64,000 bases of DNA. It comes from Brevipalpus yothersi. Lineage: Eukaryota > Arthropoda > Arachnida > Trombidiformes > Tenuipalpidae. The stretch lies in NCBI GenBank assembly GCA_003956705.1, contig QZCP01000106.1, forward strand, positions 56,245-120,244, read 5' to 3'. The notes beneath the pieces are model-generated. The model made no database searches, had not been told where the DNA came from, and saw nothing but the letters and a program-made list of their open reading frames with translations. Of the stretch, positions 35,683-48,800 are shown one piece after another. The translations under genes were made by a program, and so were the position numbers. Position 1 is the first letter of the stretch. Each line of letters starts with the position of its first letter.

Positions 35683-38142
35683 CGATTCACTTGATGAACC
35701 AACTGCTGCTATCAGGCCACTTACATTATCAACATCAACCACTGCCCAAACATCTCTGATCGACTCCAATCCCGTTATACTGAATACCCTCAACAATACC
35801 CTCAATAGTGGTGATACATCCATTCGATCATTGACAACATACCACCCACCGGCAAGTGTGAGTAGTAATCCAATTGTTGGTCAAATTTCAACCACTCAAT
35901 CAGCAACAGTAACAACAGCAGCAACCACAACGACAACAGTAACAGTAAACTCGAATACTGATAGTTGTAGAACATTTCGACCGAATACCGTTACATCGAT
36001 CGCCAATACTGGGCATGGTACAAGTGGCAGTGCTCGAAAGCGTCGTTTGTCAAGTTTAAAATTTGCCAATAGTAAATTTGATCCACGATCTGTGTCACTG
36101 AGTGAGGATTATTATCCATTTCAAGAGACTAGTTTTGTGGTGATTGATCAAGAAATAAGCGATAATGAATGCAACAAGCAGCAACCGCCACACCGTGGAT
36201 CATCTACCACCGTGGTCAATCGAATATCGAGTGAAGAAATTGTAGATGATTATATCACCCCAGAAATGAATTATAAGGGCACCTCATCGATTCCACACTC
36301 TCCACCAGTCATTACAGTTCGTGAATCGAGTTCAGCAACAATGTACGATAAAGATGATATAAGTTTGTATGGTACACCTCGTGAAGAAATGGCACCAGGT
36401 TTTGGTGATGCTAAAACATCATTTATGAGACATCAAATTGAACAATTATTTCAACCATCGGACAACAAATTAGCCATGAAATTATTTGGCAGTAAGAAAG
36501 CTTTAATGAAAGAAAGACTTCGACAAAAAGAATCTGGACACTGGATTATACATCCATGTAGTAATTTCAGGTAAGATCATCATCCATACTTATTATTACC
36601 ATTCAGTTTGTGGGATCACCATCAAGGCTTCAGTGAATGACAGTAGTAACAGTTGATACTAATAATGACTTTATTTGGATGCTGATTTTTGATTAGATCA
36701 AAAGTCAAGCTACTTACTCAAATTCTATCTGCTATTGGAATAGCTCGTATTCAGATCAAATTAACCGTTACTTTCACTCTTATGGATCCACAAATTTGCC
36801 AAATTCGCCAATGTACACTGGTATCGTATGGATGTGCAAAATTTTTGATTAGTCTATTGGTGTTTTTCAGCATAGCTCTTTCGCTCACAATTTCTGACCA
36901 ATATTTGTTCTGATGAAAATCTTGTTAGTTCAGATTCCCTTGAGAACAGTATTCCCATCTGAACCATGATGAAGGCTTATTTTTTCCTACTTCTCTGGCT
37001 AATTTTGCCATAACACTCAATAGTGTCATGATCTTTAAAGCTTTTTTCTACCAGATAGACAGTAAGATGAAGATTTTGATTAATGTTTTCGACAAACATC
37101 AAATCAATAGAGTGAAAAATCAACTCATTTCCTGATGCAACTTATATCATACACACTCAACGATTGGTATGAGTAACTATAAGAGCAATGGAGAATTCAA
37201 TTTTTTGTATTCCTTAGTATCGATAAGATGATGAGAAAATGCCTTGAAGCATTGAGTGAGAGAGAAAAAAATTGAAAAAGGTGCAAAATTCTAGCCAATA
37301 TCACTTCTAGCGAATGAAGATACTCTTCAGTAGTTGGAAATCTTTTTTCGGGTATTCTTCACTTCTTAAGCGATGTTCATCGAAGTACTCCAGTCATTAT
37401 TATGTTACTGGATGCTGGAATATCTAGAGAATGGGCAAAGTGGGAGTGAGAAGTAAGAAGAAAAATGTTCCAATTGTTATTACTACACTACCAGTACTTA
37501 GTTCTTTCCAGCTCGAAGCTGGAACGTCATGTAAGCAAAAAGGCTTTTATCCTGATGAAACTCACATTTGGTCCAAGTTTCTTTATTTCTCTCCACTCTT
37601 CACTAGCAAACTAGCAAACTAGCAAACTATTCCTCTCAGTTTCTCTCTCTCATTCTACTTCTTCCCTTTGGCCTTTAATTCCATCGGTAAAAGTGAATGT
37701 TAGAGTTGCCTGAGAGATGTCCTTCATCATCTTCAACTGATTTTTTTTATTACTATGCCCCTGAGTGTGTGTGTGTACTCGTATGCTTAACTGTCTAGTT
37801 TTGACCGCATTCAATCAATGATTATGAACCTTTTTCCTTTCTCTTTCCATTTTATTTGTCTACACATACATAAAGCAAAACATTGTGGGGTTAATAATTT
37901 CTCATGGTTTAAGATTAGGCACATAATATTCACTGGGAAAGGTGAAAATTTGCCTTTTCCACTTATCAGCCGGACTTTTCCCACCACTGATTAGGTGTCA
38001 ATGATTTCCGTTCTCTCACTCCATTGTCCTATGGTATTATTGCCTCCTTGTTTTGTGGCTGTCCTTCGAGCTGTCATGAATGTTTTGTGTGTATACTCTC
38101 GCATGGATTCCATAGAGTTGTATTCGTGAGTCTAGTTACTTG

Positions 38143-38208
<66 letters not shown>

Positions 38209-41200
38209 CCCTTTTTGCCTGGTTTGCAGGTTTTTTTTCTCATCACTTGACATGTAACACAACTATTTCTGTCACTAGTTGGATCAATATTCTGCATGAT
38301 ATCATTCAAGTTGAATCAGCTCTCATGCATATTTGAATCCCCATAGAATGAGCTCACAATCCTCTGAACGAAATCTTGTTCACCACCACCACTGTCAATG
38401 GGAATCACTATTCAGAATATCGACTCAGGCACACAAGTTGGGACGAGAATTCCAGGGAAAGAGAGAGGGAGAGAGAGAAAAGTCTTCAAGAAGTACAGAA
38501 TTGAATCGAGTGGATAGATTATTCCTTGATAGTGATTCTACACCTCACAGATCAAAATTGAAGCCCATGTAAATTTTTTTCTCATGTGTGTGATATATTT
38601 AGATCATTCGTCATTGGTGTAAGGGAGAAGAAAATATTTTTTTCACTTCACTCACTTTAAATCAATTGTGTAATGTCAAAATTTTGATCAGATTATTGGT
38701 TTCTGGTGCAACTTGATAACACTGAAATTTTTCCTTTGAATCATCAAAACATGCTTCCAGCTAGTAAGAGCAATAGTCTATATTTTGTTAGCCCAGAGAA
38801 GTTCAACAAAGTGATGTGTATGACATTATTCCTTGAAATTCTATCGGCAAATCATCCTACTATCAGGAAACTGATCTTTACAAACACTCACACATGACAA
38901 GTGTTATGAGGCTAGAATTTTTGTTATTTCATACCGATCAATGTATGTACTATCCAAAGTGAAAAGCAGTAAATGACAATGATAAGTATTTAATTAGATT
39001 TGAGAGAGAAAGAGGATAAATAAAAAATATATCAATTTTGCTTTCATCTGTATTTCTTAATTTTTTTTTCATTCACCATCATTTCTAATTTAGAATTCTT
39101 CCAACACTTTTATCTCTTGATATACATATACATTAACAATATAAGCCTTCATTTTGACTCAAAGGGTTTGCTTGGTTCAATCTATTCATCAGATTTCTGT
39201 TCTGTGAATTTCGCAACCTTCTAGTAGGCCCATCTTGAACACATTACTTTTCAAAATATATTCACTTCTATCACATAAGCTTGTCACGCATGTGAATGGC
39301 TTTGAATATCTTTCACTTTACTCTTTTATTTGAGGTTTTTTGTCAGTCATTCCGTTTAACCATTACCTCTGCGATTTGATGATCATTCTACCAAACATTT
39401 GGAGAGGCATATAATACAACCAGGAAGAGAGAAAGAGAGAGAGAGAGAGAGAAAGATCATTCTTACTCTGGATGATTTAATAAAAATAATTTTTGAAAGA
39501 ATCTTCCTTCATGATACTCGTCTACACTTATGGCCATTCGGAATCATTCTAAGTATTTATGATTGGTAAAATGCTGGAAGAAAATTCTCACTTTTATAAG
39601 TTGAATAACACTGCTCAAGCCATTCAGATGCTCATTTCACGTTCGAAATTAACTAAAAGAGATATGATGGTATGGAATGATATAGAATTGAGCGTGAATC
39701 TGTTGCTGAATATATGAGATAGTTAGTTGAGTATCCTAAATAAGCTCATCACAAGTGGTGGAAATTTTCTATCGTCAATAAATATTCCAATGATTGTTAT
39801 TATAAAAATTTGATGTTGACTGTGGAAACTGTTCAACTTTTTGAGTTGAATAGCCATACTTGAAAATTTATATTGTTGAGCTAATTTCATATTGAATATC
39901 AGATCAGAGTCAAATTTCTATATCACAAAACAGCTTGCCATAGAAGATTCCTATTATTGTTGCTGATGCGTGAATAGTATATTAGGGTATTCCTCGGATC
40001 AATTTTCAGAGAGACCACCACAAGCTCATTTTCATGAATGAATAATGATGGTGGCTACTCATAAGGAATGTACTTCAGATTGGATTAAATCAAAAGAACC
40101 ATTCAACTGTCCATTTGAATCTTTTGTTTTTGGAAAGCTTCACTTAACTCGACGATAATTGTGTGATGCTACATACTCATGAATACATATCCTGTCCTCG
40201 GTGTTTGAGTTCATGATTACACTTTATAAATCGGCAATGAATATTCATGGGCGTTCCTGGGCAATCACTTGAATAGCTGATGATGGGAAAATAGTCTCCT
40301 CATTTTATATATAATGAGCATTATCATGCTGACTTTTATTCTCCATACCTCAATGGCTGTCTGTGTGTAATGAATTTGTCACCCCTTAAAATGCATACTA
40401 GATAGAGGAGAAGATAGGACTCTAGATAGAAAAGCACTTGAATATCATGAATGAGGTGAACCTTTGCGCTTTAATCCACTAATTTTTGACTGTTTCCTCA
40501 GTTCGATTGATATGAAATATAAAAAATTGCTCTCCAAATAGCAATCACAAATTATAAATCTTTCTACTCAATCGAATTAGACAGTGGCTGTCTAGCTTTT
40601 GAAAGTCATCCATTTAATACTACTAGTACTACTAGTACTTCTTGACACTTCTTTATTCCCTCAAAAAATCTTCACTCTTCAAATCAGTCGACATGAGAGA
40701 AGAAGATAGAGAAAAAGTTGAGAGGATTGAGGAGAAAAGAACAGAATAAAGTCCAAGGAAAAGTTGAAGAATACTGAATGGAAGAAGAAGAAGAAGATTC
40801 CAGTCTCACGAGAGTCAGTACAGCAAATTGCTTTCATGGGAAACATTCAGGTAACACCATTCTTGCTCAGGATATATAATGGTCCAAGATTCTTTCTAAC
40901 TATACTTTCTTTCTACTCTTAACTTTCCTTTTTTCTCCTCTCTCACACACACACACACATCAACATGATCAATCTTAACATTGAGCTTTGGTAACATTCT
41001 GACCCATTATTGTCCACCGCACACAACTTTACCCTCTTCTCTCTCTGTATGTGCCTGTGGACACTGATTTGAGCTCAAAACTGGCTTTGTTAAGAGCTAA
41101 CAAGTAAGATGTCAGCTGAGTTGACAATATAAGATTGAATTGGATGTTGAAAACATCAATCAGATTGATACTTGTTGATTTTATTCATATTTAAGCTACT

Positions 41201-44200
41201 TTCTATACCAACTAAATTAGCTTGATATTGTGTGTGTGTTTCTGTGGCTCATAGAGGTTGGTCTGATTATTGCTTCGAAATGAACTAGTTTTGGAAGCCT
41301 AGTTTCCCTGATGAAATATTATTGAATTCTACCAAACTGTCATGAAATGCTCCAAAAGCTTATCTTGTCTTCCGAAAAAAAAAATTTCACCAGAGTCATG
41401 GTTATCTGTCTCAACTGCTTTCTTATTCAACAGCTAAGAAAAGGATTTAGACAAAACTCTTGCAAAAACATCTCTTGGTACGCTCACAGAATTCATGAAT
41501 TCGATTTATTTTTCTCTTCAAGAGCCCAAGGTAATTTAAAGCTCAATGGGTGACCATGTTACGCAATCATTTGGATGAATTTTCAGATAGATTGACAGCG
41601 GGAATTCGTCAACACGAAACCACCTTATCTTCTGAAGAACCTCTTCTCTCCTTTCCTTTTCTCTCTCCACTCTTATTCTTCATCAAATTGAGCTTTTTTT
41701 GTTCATTTTTATGCTTTGATAGTGGAAGAGAGAAAAAACTTTCCTTCCACTCAAACTGACACAAATGTCACAAGCTTTTGCCTTGAAATTTGTTCACAGA
41801 GTTTCTCTCTTCCTCCAAAAACTTATTGATTCTCACAAGTTTGGCTTACTTGTTCAAAAGGTATTCTAAAAATTCAGGGCAAAAGTGTAGGTAAACAATT
41901 GAGTTTTATGTCTACTGCAACATTTTAGGGTACAGTGCTACTATTCTTTGAGAATATCTGAATTTTCTAGTGTTTTCCCTCTTCAGCCGAGATATATGGC
42001 GTTTTTTTCTCCATGGATTGAAACATATCTTTTTGAAAGCGAAATCATTTCTTCAATGCAGAATAGCTACTATCTAACTCTCCACTCTGTATCCATCTCA
42101 TAAAAAATGAGAAAAATATCTTATGCACCATATCCTCTGTAACTCTATCTTCAAAATAGAGTTTGAGGCTTCGACATAATTATCGCCGAGATTTTCTTCA
42201 ATTTATACCGTTCCCACTTGACTCCAGGCGATAATCTTATCCACCAAAGTAGATCTTCAATTGTTGACACTTGATAGCAATATATTGTTCAATGCTTGTT
42301 TCTTCTCTTTCCAAATGTATCCATAAGTTTTTTTCTCGTTCCCTCTAATATATCCATTATTCAAATCATCATCTTGTGGGGTTTTCATGGAACATTGACT
42401 AAAAAGATGACGTCTGAAGGGATGAAAATGTGATCAACAAGAAAAAGATTGAGTTTCCGTTAGGGAATAGAGGTTTATATCGGGCAAACGAATCTCTAAT
42501 GAACATATGAGTAAGGTTTTTCTGGATTTCCTGAAGGAAAGTACTATCAAGTCAAAATTGAGAGAAAAGCCTCGAGGTTTACATGTGGGTTGATTTTTTT
42601 TCTCTCTTCTACCTCCTCAAATCTTTTCGAAATATCTGCATTTTGAGAGATTTATTTTTGTCCTCTCATTTCATGTATATATATGTTTATCCTATCATAC
42701 TGTTTTCTTCGTTCTTACGACGCATTTCCATTACCATCCATCATATGCTAGAAGAGGAATAGTTTCCATATCTTTGATATACTTTCATGATTGTTCTTGA
42801 AAGATTGAACTTACCTTCAAAATTGAGACTTCATCTAGTAAAAAGGAAGTTGCTGGGATCATGGTGTGGGGGCGGAAGTTTGTGCAACAACCAAAATTTG
42901 GTTTCGTATTGTTTATCATAATGTCTGGGAATAAGAAGTATAAATTTTTTTATGCTTCAACTACTGCCATCATTTAATGATACAACATAAGGCTTTAGAG
43001 TCTTGTGAATTCGAAAAAAATGATCAAAGAATGAGAAACTTCAGAATGGTGACCATTTTTCTTCACTCTTAAAGCAATTCTCATGTTTTGTCTGATTTTT
43101 TGCTCCGTAAATTCTCAATTCAGTAGAAAGTGAAAAGCAATCTTTACATCCTTCTCTATGAGAGAAAAAATATTGCAATAGTTTCCTCAAAAAAAATACA
43201 GAATGTTGTTCAATGATCCGGTATCATTGAATATACAGATGGAATGCTAAAAATATTGTGATCATTAGTATTATTGATGTGACAGTTGCGTCCATGTATG
43301 AGTGTGTGTATACATATACAAACTAGACTCTTATTGATCTTCCCTTTTGGGTGAGAATATTATCAAGATCGTATTTCCGCCTTCCCAACTTATCACTATT
43401 CCTTTGGGTTATTTCTATGGTTAGTTTACTGATTGGATGGAGAGTGAGGAAGAAGATCATAAAACTGGATCAGATTGTTTACACAATCGATTGAATTGGA
43501 AGTATAAGATGTAGGTTATCATGCAAGATGGTCACGAATTTTGTGAAAACTTTTTGTTCTTTCTTTCTCATTTTGCTACCCACTACATACCTCTCAAGCT
43601 GCTACAAGGCATGATCAGATTACCTGGAGAAAATTATGTGTACACAGGACTTTCGCTTTCGATATTCTTGACTCTAGTTTTGATAATCTATCTCCTAAAG
43701 AGTGATATTTTTTTGGCAATACCCTATCAGCATTCGATTAGATCTCTTACAAGTAAGTAGTGGATTCATCTAAAATAACTCGACCAAATATCTGTACTTC
43801 ATTTTGAGTCATTGTACTTTGAGCTTTTTTCCAAAAATATCACCATGAATGAGTCTCAATGCTCAAAGCTTTATCCTTACGGAACTTAGGCTCTGGTGAG
43901 TGCACTACAGAATGTATCGAGTGTCTAGAAGAGGAAATGGAATCCATGATTTTGGTGACTTTATCTATGAAAAAAATAGCTTATATTGGAATCAAGTATT
44001 CCAATACACTTAATATGCTCCATCTTGAGAAAATATTGACCAAGAAAGGGAGAGAAAGAACATCAATAATGCTGAAATACTGGTTCATTAGTTGTCGACT
44101 GCAGTTCTTACAATAGTCAGTAGATATTCAAAATTTAAAATCATGAAATATGCTTATCCAAAATTTTCCTAGGGAACACATTCATGTTTATAAATAATTT

Positions 44201-45742
44201 TCAAAATTTTCAGTTTCAAATAAACTTATTTCATACTCTTGAGAGCTCGCTGAGCGTACAGAATGCTCGAGTCATACTTATTTTCAGAATACATGAGTGA
44301 ATGATTCAGGGTGAAGAAAAGAAGGGCAGACAAAATCTTGAAACCTTAACAATATGAGATTTTTCTTACTATATAAAGAATGCCTTATTCTTTTCTCTTT
44401 TTATGCGTTTGAAATCTCAACTGAGCTTTTCCGCGTAGGTTTCCGGTTCAGTTCTTCTACCAGAATAAAGAATAGACTATTCTATCTATTCATGAGACAT
44501 TCATGCCTTTACTTCCACTCTCTCTATCTCTATTCTGCATTTTTTAGAATGATTTTTCACCATGTACAGAAAATGGTGACACACAAAATGAGCTTTAGCA
44601 TGCAAAATCACACTTTCTTGATCCTAAGATTGGTTTTCAGGGCATCAAAAAACTCAATGATACCAGAATATGTAATATGTAATAATAGAAGATAGTAAGA
44701 GGGAGAAAAAGAATCAGCAAACGAAAAAAATCAGCCAAGCATCTTGTCTCCTTGAGCCAAGCTCAGACTTGAGAGATGAGACTGTATTTTCATCAATTTT
44801 CTTGGGCACGTCCGAGTATCATGAAAGTTCTAAGTTCAAATACAATACATGGAGAACTTTCAACAAATTCAGTCTCTATTCTGTAGCTTCTATCATCCCT
44901 GAGCTCCATGATGGTTGGATACATTGTCAGCATTCCTGGAGACGGCAAAATGAAGATATAATCAAGAAGATGCCCCAAACGAATTTCTTTGTCAACTCCT
45001 CATTAAACCTTCTTCTAGTTGATATTATAATGAATTTTCTAAGACAATTGAAGCTCCAGAAGATAGAAAAAGAAAAAGTTTATAAAGAAATATGGAGCTA
45101 ACTAATAGTCATAAATGATAATTTTCTTCCTTCATCCGATAATTCATGAAGTCTTCTCCTCTTTTGGCGTTATTTGTTCTAATGTGGGCTGATTCATTTA
45201 AGTAATTGAAGAAGAAGCTGATTCGATTTTTCATTCATGACAAATATTGTCTCATTTCAAACAATTATGGCCTAACCATCGGCATAACTACTGTGAGCTT
45301 CCAATATATTGAAATCAGTGCTTATTCTGCCTTGGAGTCAAATTAAACCCAATTTTTTCATCCATTTGAGCGTTTCAAACGTCTTCTTCCAGATCTTTGA
45401 TTAGGCTTCCAATGTCTCCAACAGAAACCTCAGCATGATGTAACTCATCTGTTCTTCTTTGGGTCTCTTTTTTTCTTTTTTCTCTTCCATTGGCAAAGAA
45501 TTAGATTCGTTCAGTGAAAATGAATTCTTCTCTAGCCACAAACCCACTTGTCATTCTTAAATGGCTTCCTTAGGAATTCCCATTTCGCTGAGTAATCACT
45601 TATTTCCTACTTTACATGGAAGATTCTCAATTCTTTCATCACTATTTCGTTCATTTAATTCGCTTAAGAAACTCCCAAACGCAAAGAGAGGACAGGAGGC
45701 ACAACAAGTCAATGGCAATTCATAGCCAATCTTGTCGTGTTC

Positions 45743-45801
<59 letters not shown>

Positions 45802-48800
45802 AATGAGAAGATAAAATCGGTTCCAAAGCATGTGTAGCTTGTGGTGAGAGTACATGTATTATCAGGATGATGCATTGTCCTTGTAAATCATTCTCATCAT
45901 TGGTTTAAGAGAGCTGAGTGTGCATGAAAGGAAAAGTTTCCAAAACGAGAAAGAAAGAAATAGAAAGAGAGAGAGAGAGAGAGATACAAAGGAAGTATAG
46001 CAGAGACGAGAAAAGAATTCGAGCCACTGAAAGTGATCTTGAGGTAAGAATGTGAATTGAAAAGAGAAGCTATCCCAAGCTAAATCTTTCATACTTTAGT
46101 AGTAGCTCATTGCTTTCTCAATGGCTTGATTTTCCATTGAAATATTCAGTACTCTTATTCCAGTTTCCCTCTCTTCTACTGCAAAACTCATGGGACTTTT
46201 TGAAAACTGTACATACCGTAGAGAGTAAAAGATTGCTAATATTCAATGGATACTCATGTATTACTCACAATATCGGAAGATACAAACGATACCCATCATG
46301 ATATAGCTCATTCTTTATTCACACAGTCAAAGATGCAACCACTGATGAGCATTTTCATTTTCATCAATGGATTCCAACGCATATGAAGAGTATACTCATC
46401 ATCCTTTCGCGGGGAGCCTCTGGGCTTGTGTATCGAATTTCCAATTTCTCTATCTCAAGAGTTTTCTTATTATGGTTCCAAAAATATCAACCATCAACTG
46501 TATTCTTACAGTTCTTACATGGTAAGATGGGTTTTCTCCTCTCCTGTTCAGCAACCCAAACACTCATGCCCGATCATAGTTCTAACAGAACCTATCCCAT
46601 TATAAACATTGAGCAAAAAGCATTCCATTTCATGGTGCAATTTGATTTTCAAAATTCAACTGGATATGAAATGAGTGCAAACTTGAAGAGATTCAGCATT
46701 TATACTTACCGATTGAGCAAAGATAGAGGTTACAGTACATTCTACATTCCAGTCTAGAGTTCAGACAAAAATTCATTCTGACTTTTCATGAGGATTGCAC
46801 ACAATCTTTTTTCAGAACACCGAGTTCAAACCGATTTGCTACGCTTGATCAAGTGGATAAAGATGGACAAAAGTGATACCAGAAAAAGGACAAAATCAGC
46901 TTTTGCAATCGAATTGTGTTCACAAGAATATTGCCCAATTGCTTGGTGTAAATTACACCCGAGAGAGAGTTTGACAAGGGCATTCAAGCCAATTGTGTGT
47001 GTCTTGTATCGAGATCAAGACCCAAAGTACAAGAATAACTATAATAGCAAGCAGAAAATGTTGAATTGAATTGACTCAAGTTAAGCCCCGTGACTTTACT
47101 GGTATTTTATCGGAAATTTGAGCATTTGTCTGAAAAAAATAAGAGTAAACCATTGAGTATCAAGGAGGATCATCAAGTAAATTCTCTGTCTCATTTTCTT
47201 CAATGTGATTGATCCTCACAAAGATTCTTCTCACCATTGTTCTCGTTGGTGGAGATTTTGATATCAAATTTTCTATTTTCAGTAGATTGTACTACAGATA
47301 AGTTCCTGTAGACAGTTGCCTAATTTGTAGCATAAGAGCTCTAAAGACACTGTGTAAATGAGGAAATTTGAAATCCTAAAAAACGGTAATCAAAGAGATA
47401 CTAGTTAACTTATTCTACAGATCAAAGAGTATGAATTAATAGCAAAGGTGAAGAATGAAACTTTTTTTTACTTGAAGAAGAAAAAAACATCGTTTTTTGA
47501 CTTTTTTCTACACCGGAAGTGCATGAGCTCAACAGTAGAACTCTCAGGAGATTGAATTTCTTGACAAGTCTTGTATTACATCAGATGAATTTCGATGTTA
47601 TAAGATCAAAATGAGCTAGAAAAACTTGAAGAAGTAAAGAAGATCTGATGATATAGCTCCAGATAATGGTTTGAAAGGATAGTTCTCTTGGTTATTCTCT
47701 TTCTTTTTCTCTTTCTATTCGTTCCTATTGCATCACTTGAGCCTGATAGCTTTTCTTGAAGAGGACAAAAATCTTTATTGTTTTCGATGAAAAGAAACAA
47801 TGAACGAAGAGGAAACAATGAATGATCATCGAAGCATGCGAAAATAGTATAGAGTTCTGTGAGAGCAAGTTCTAATCGAAAATTTTCCAGTAAGCTCTAT
47901 GATGGATCATGTTTCTCATGTAGACAGTCCAGAAAGGAATCTTCTTTCTTCGATGAAAGTAATTCGCTGTTGGACACATTTTCTAAAACGTGAAGGAAAC
48001 CGAGGGAAAGAGGCAGAGTAAAGATCATATCTGTACTCTGGAGAAATCCTTTCTCATCACTGATCATCTATCCACTCTGTCTCCCATAAGGCGTGTAGTA
48101 TTGAAACAAAAGCGACACTCAACGAAAACATATCGTAAGACTTCAATATCATCAGAAATAGATGAACTTTCATGGTAAAAGATGGATCAGATGATTTCAC
48201 TGAAATCCTGTCGTATGAGAGAGCTAGAATCAAGAGAGAATTGAAAGATCGCAATGAAAGAATTGACCAGACGAATGATCACACAAGGCACCGAGGAAGA
48301 AAGAATGCTAAAGGCACATGAGGATGCCACCAGATTCAGTCTTCCACATACTTTATCAATCTAGCTAATCGATTCTTGTGAAAGCTGTCAAAAAGGTTAA
48401 CCAAAGGGCTTCTACATCTTTCTACCTTCATCGTCGTTCACCTTCTGTTCAGTTCCGCCAAGTGATATATAATTTACTTCAATCCGGTGAACTTATTCCT
48501 CTTTCTCTCTTCCTTCTCTTTTTACTACACTTCAATATCAAGCAGAATGTCTTGTTAGTATAAAAGAATCTTCAATGTTCTCAGGCATATAAGATGAAAT
48601 TACTGTCAACCTTTTTTTCCAATATACAAACAGTGAAAACTAGTACTCCTGACTCCTATAGAATGATAAATAATTTTGGATAGTCTCACAGGACGGAATG
48701 AAATGTTTTCACTTTTAACCAGTCTTGGTCGTGGGCATGGCTGAAAATTGAAGGAATGCCTTGAAAACTTCGAAAAAAGATTGTAAATCACCAGAGACAT

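Noticed and set aside
38333..38572. 79-codon frame in the Ih intron with a coding-like composition
   Set aside because: No acceptor/donor pair in a phase usable by Ih, partly built on a GA tract, and no recognised homology.
44354..45101. Two ORFs of 113 and 110 codons in the Ih intron
   Set aside because: Different frames, Phe/Leu/Ser-rich composition, no recognisable motif and no matching splice sites.
46383..47069. Two consecutive open frames in the same frame (124 and 93 codons) inside the Ih intron
   Set aside because: They are separated by two in-frame stops and match no family I recognise. AT-rich intronic DNA of this length produces such frames by chance.
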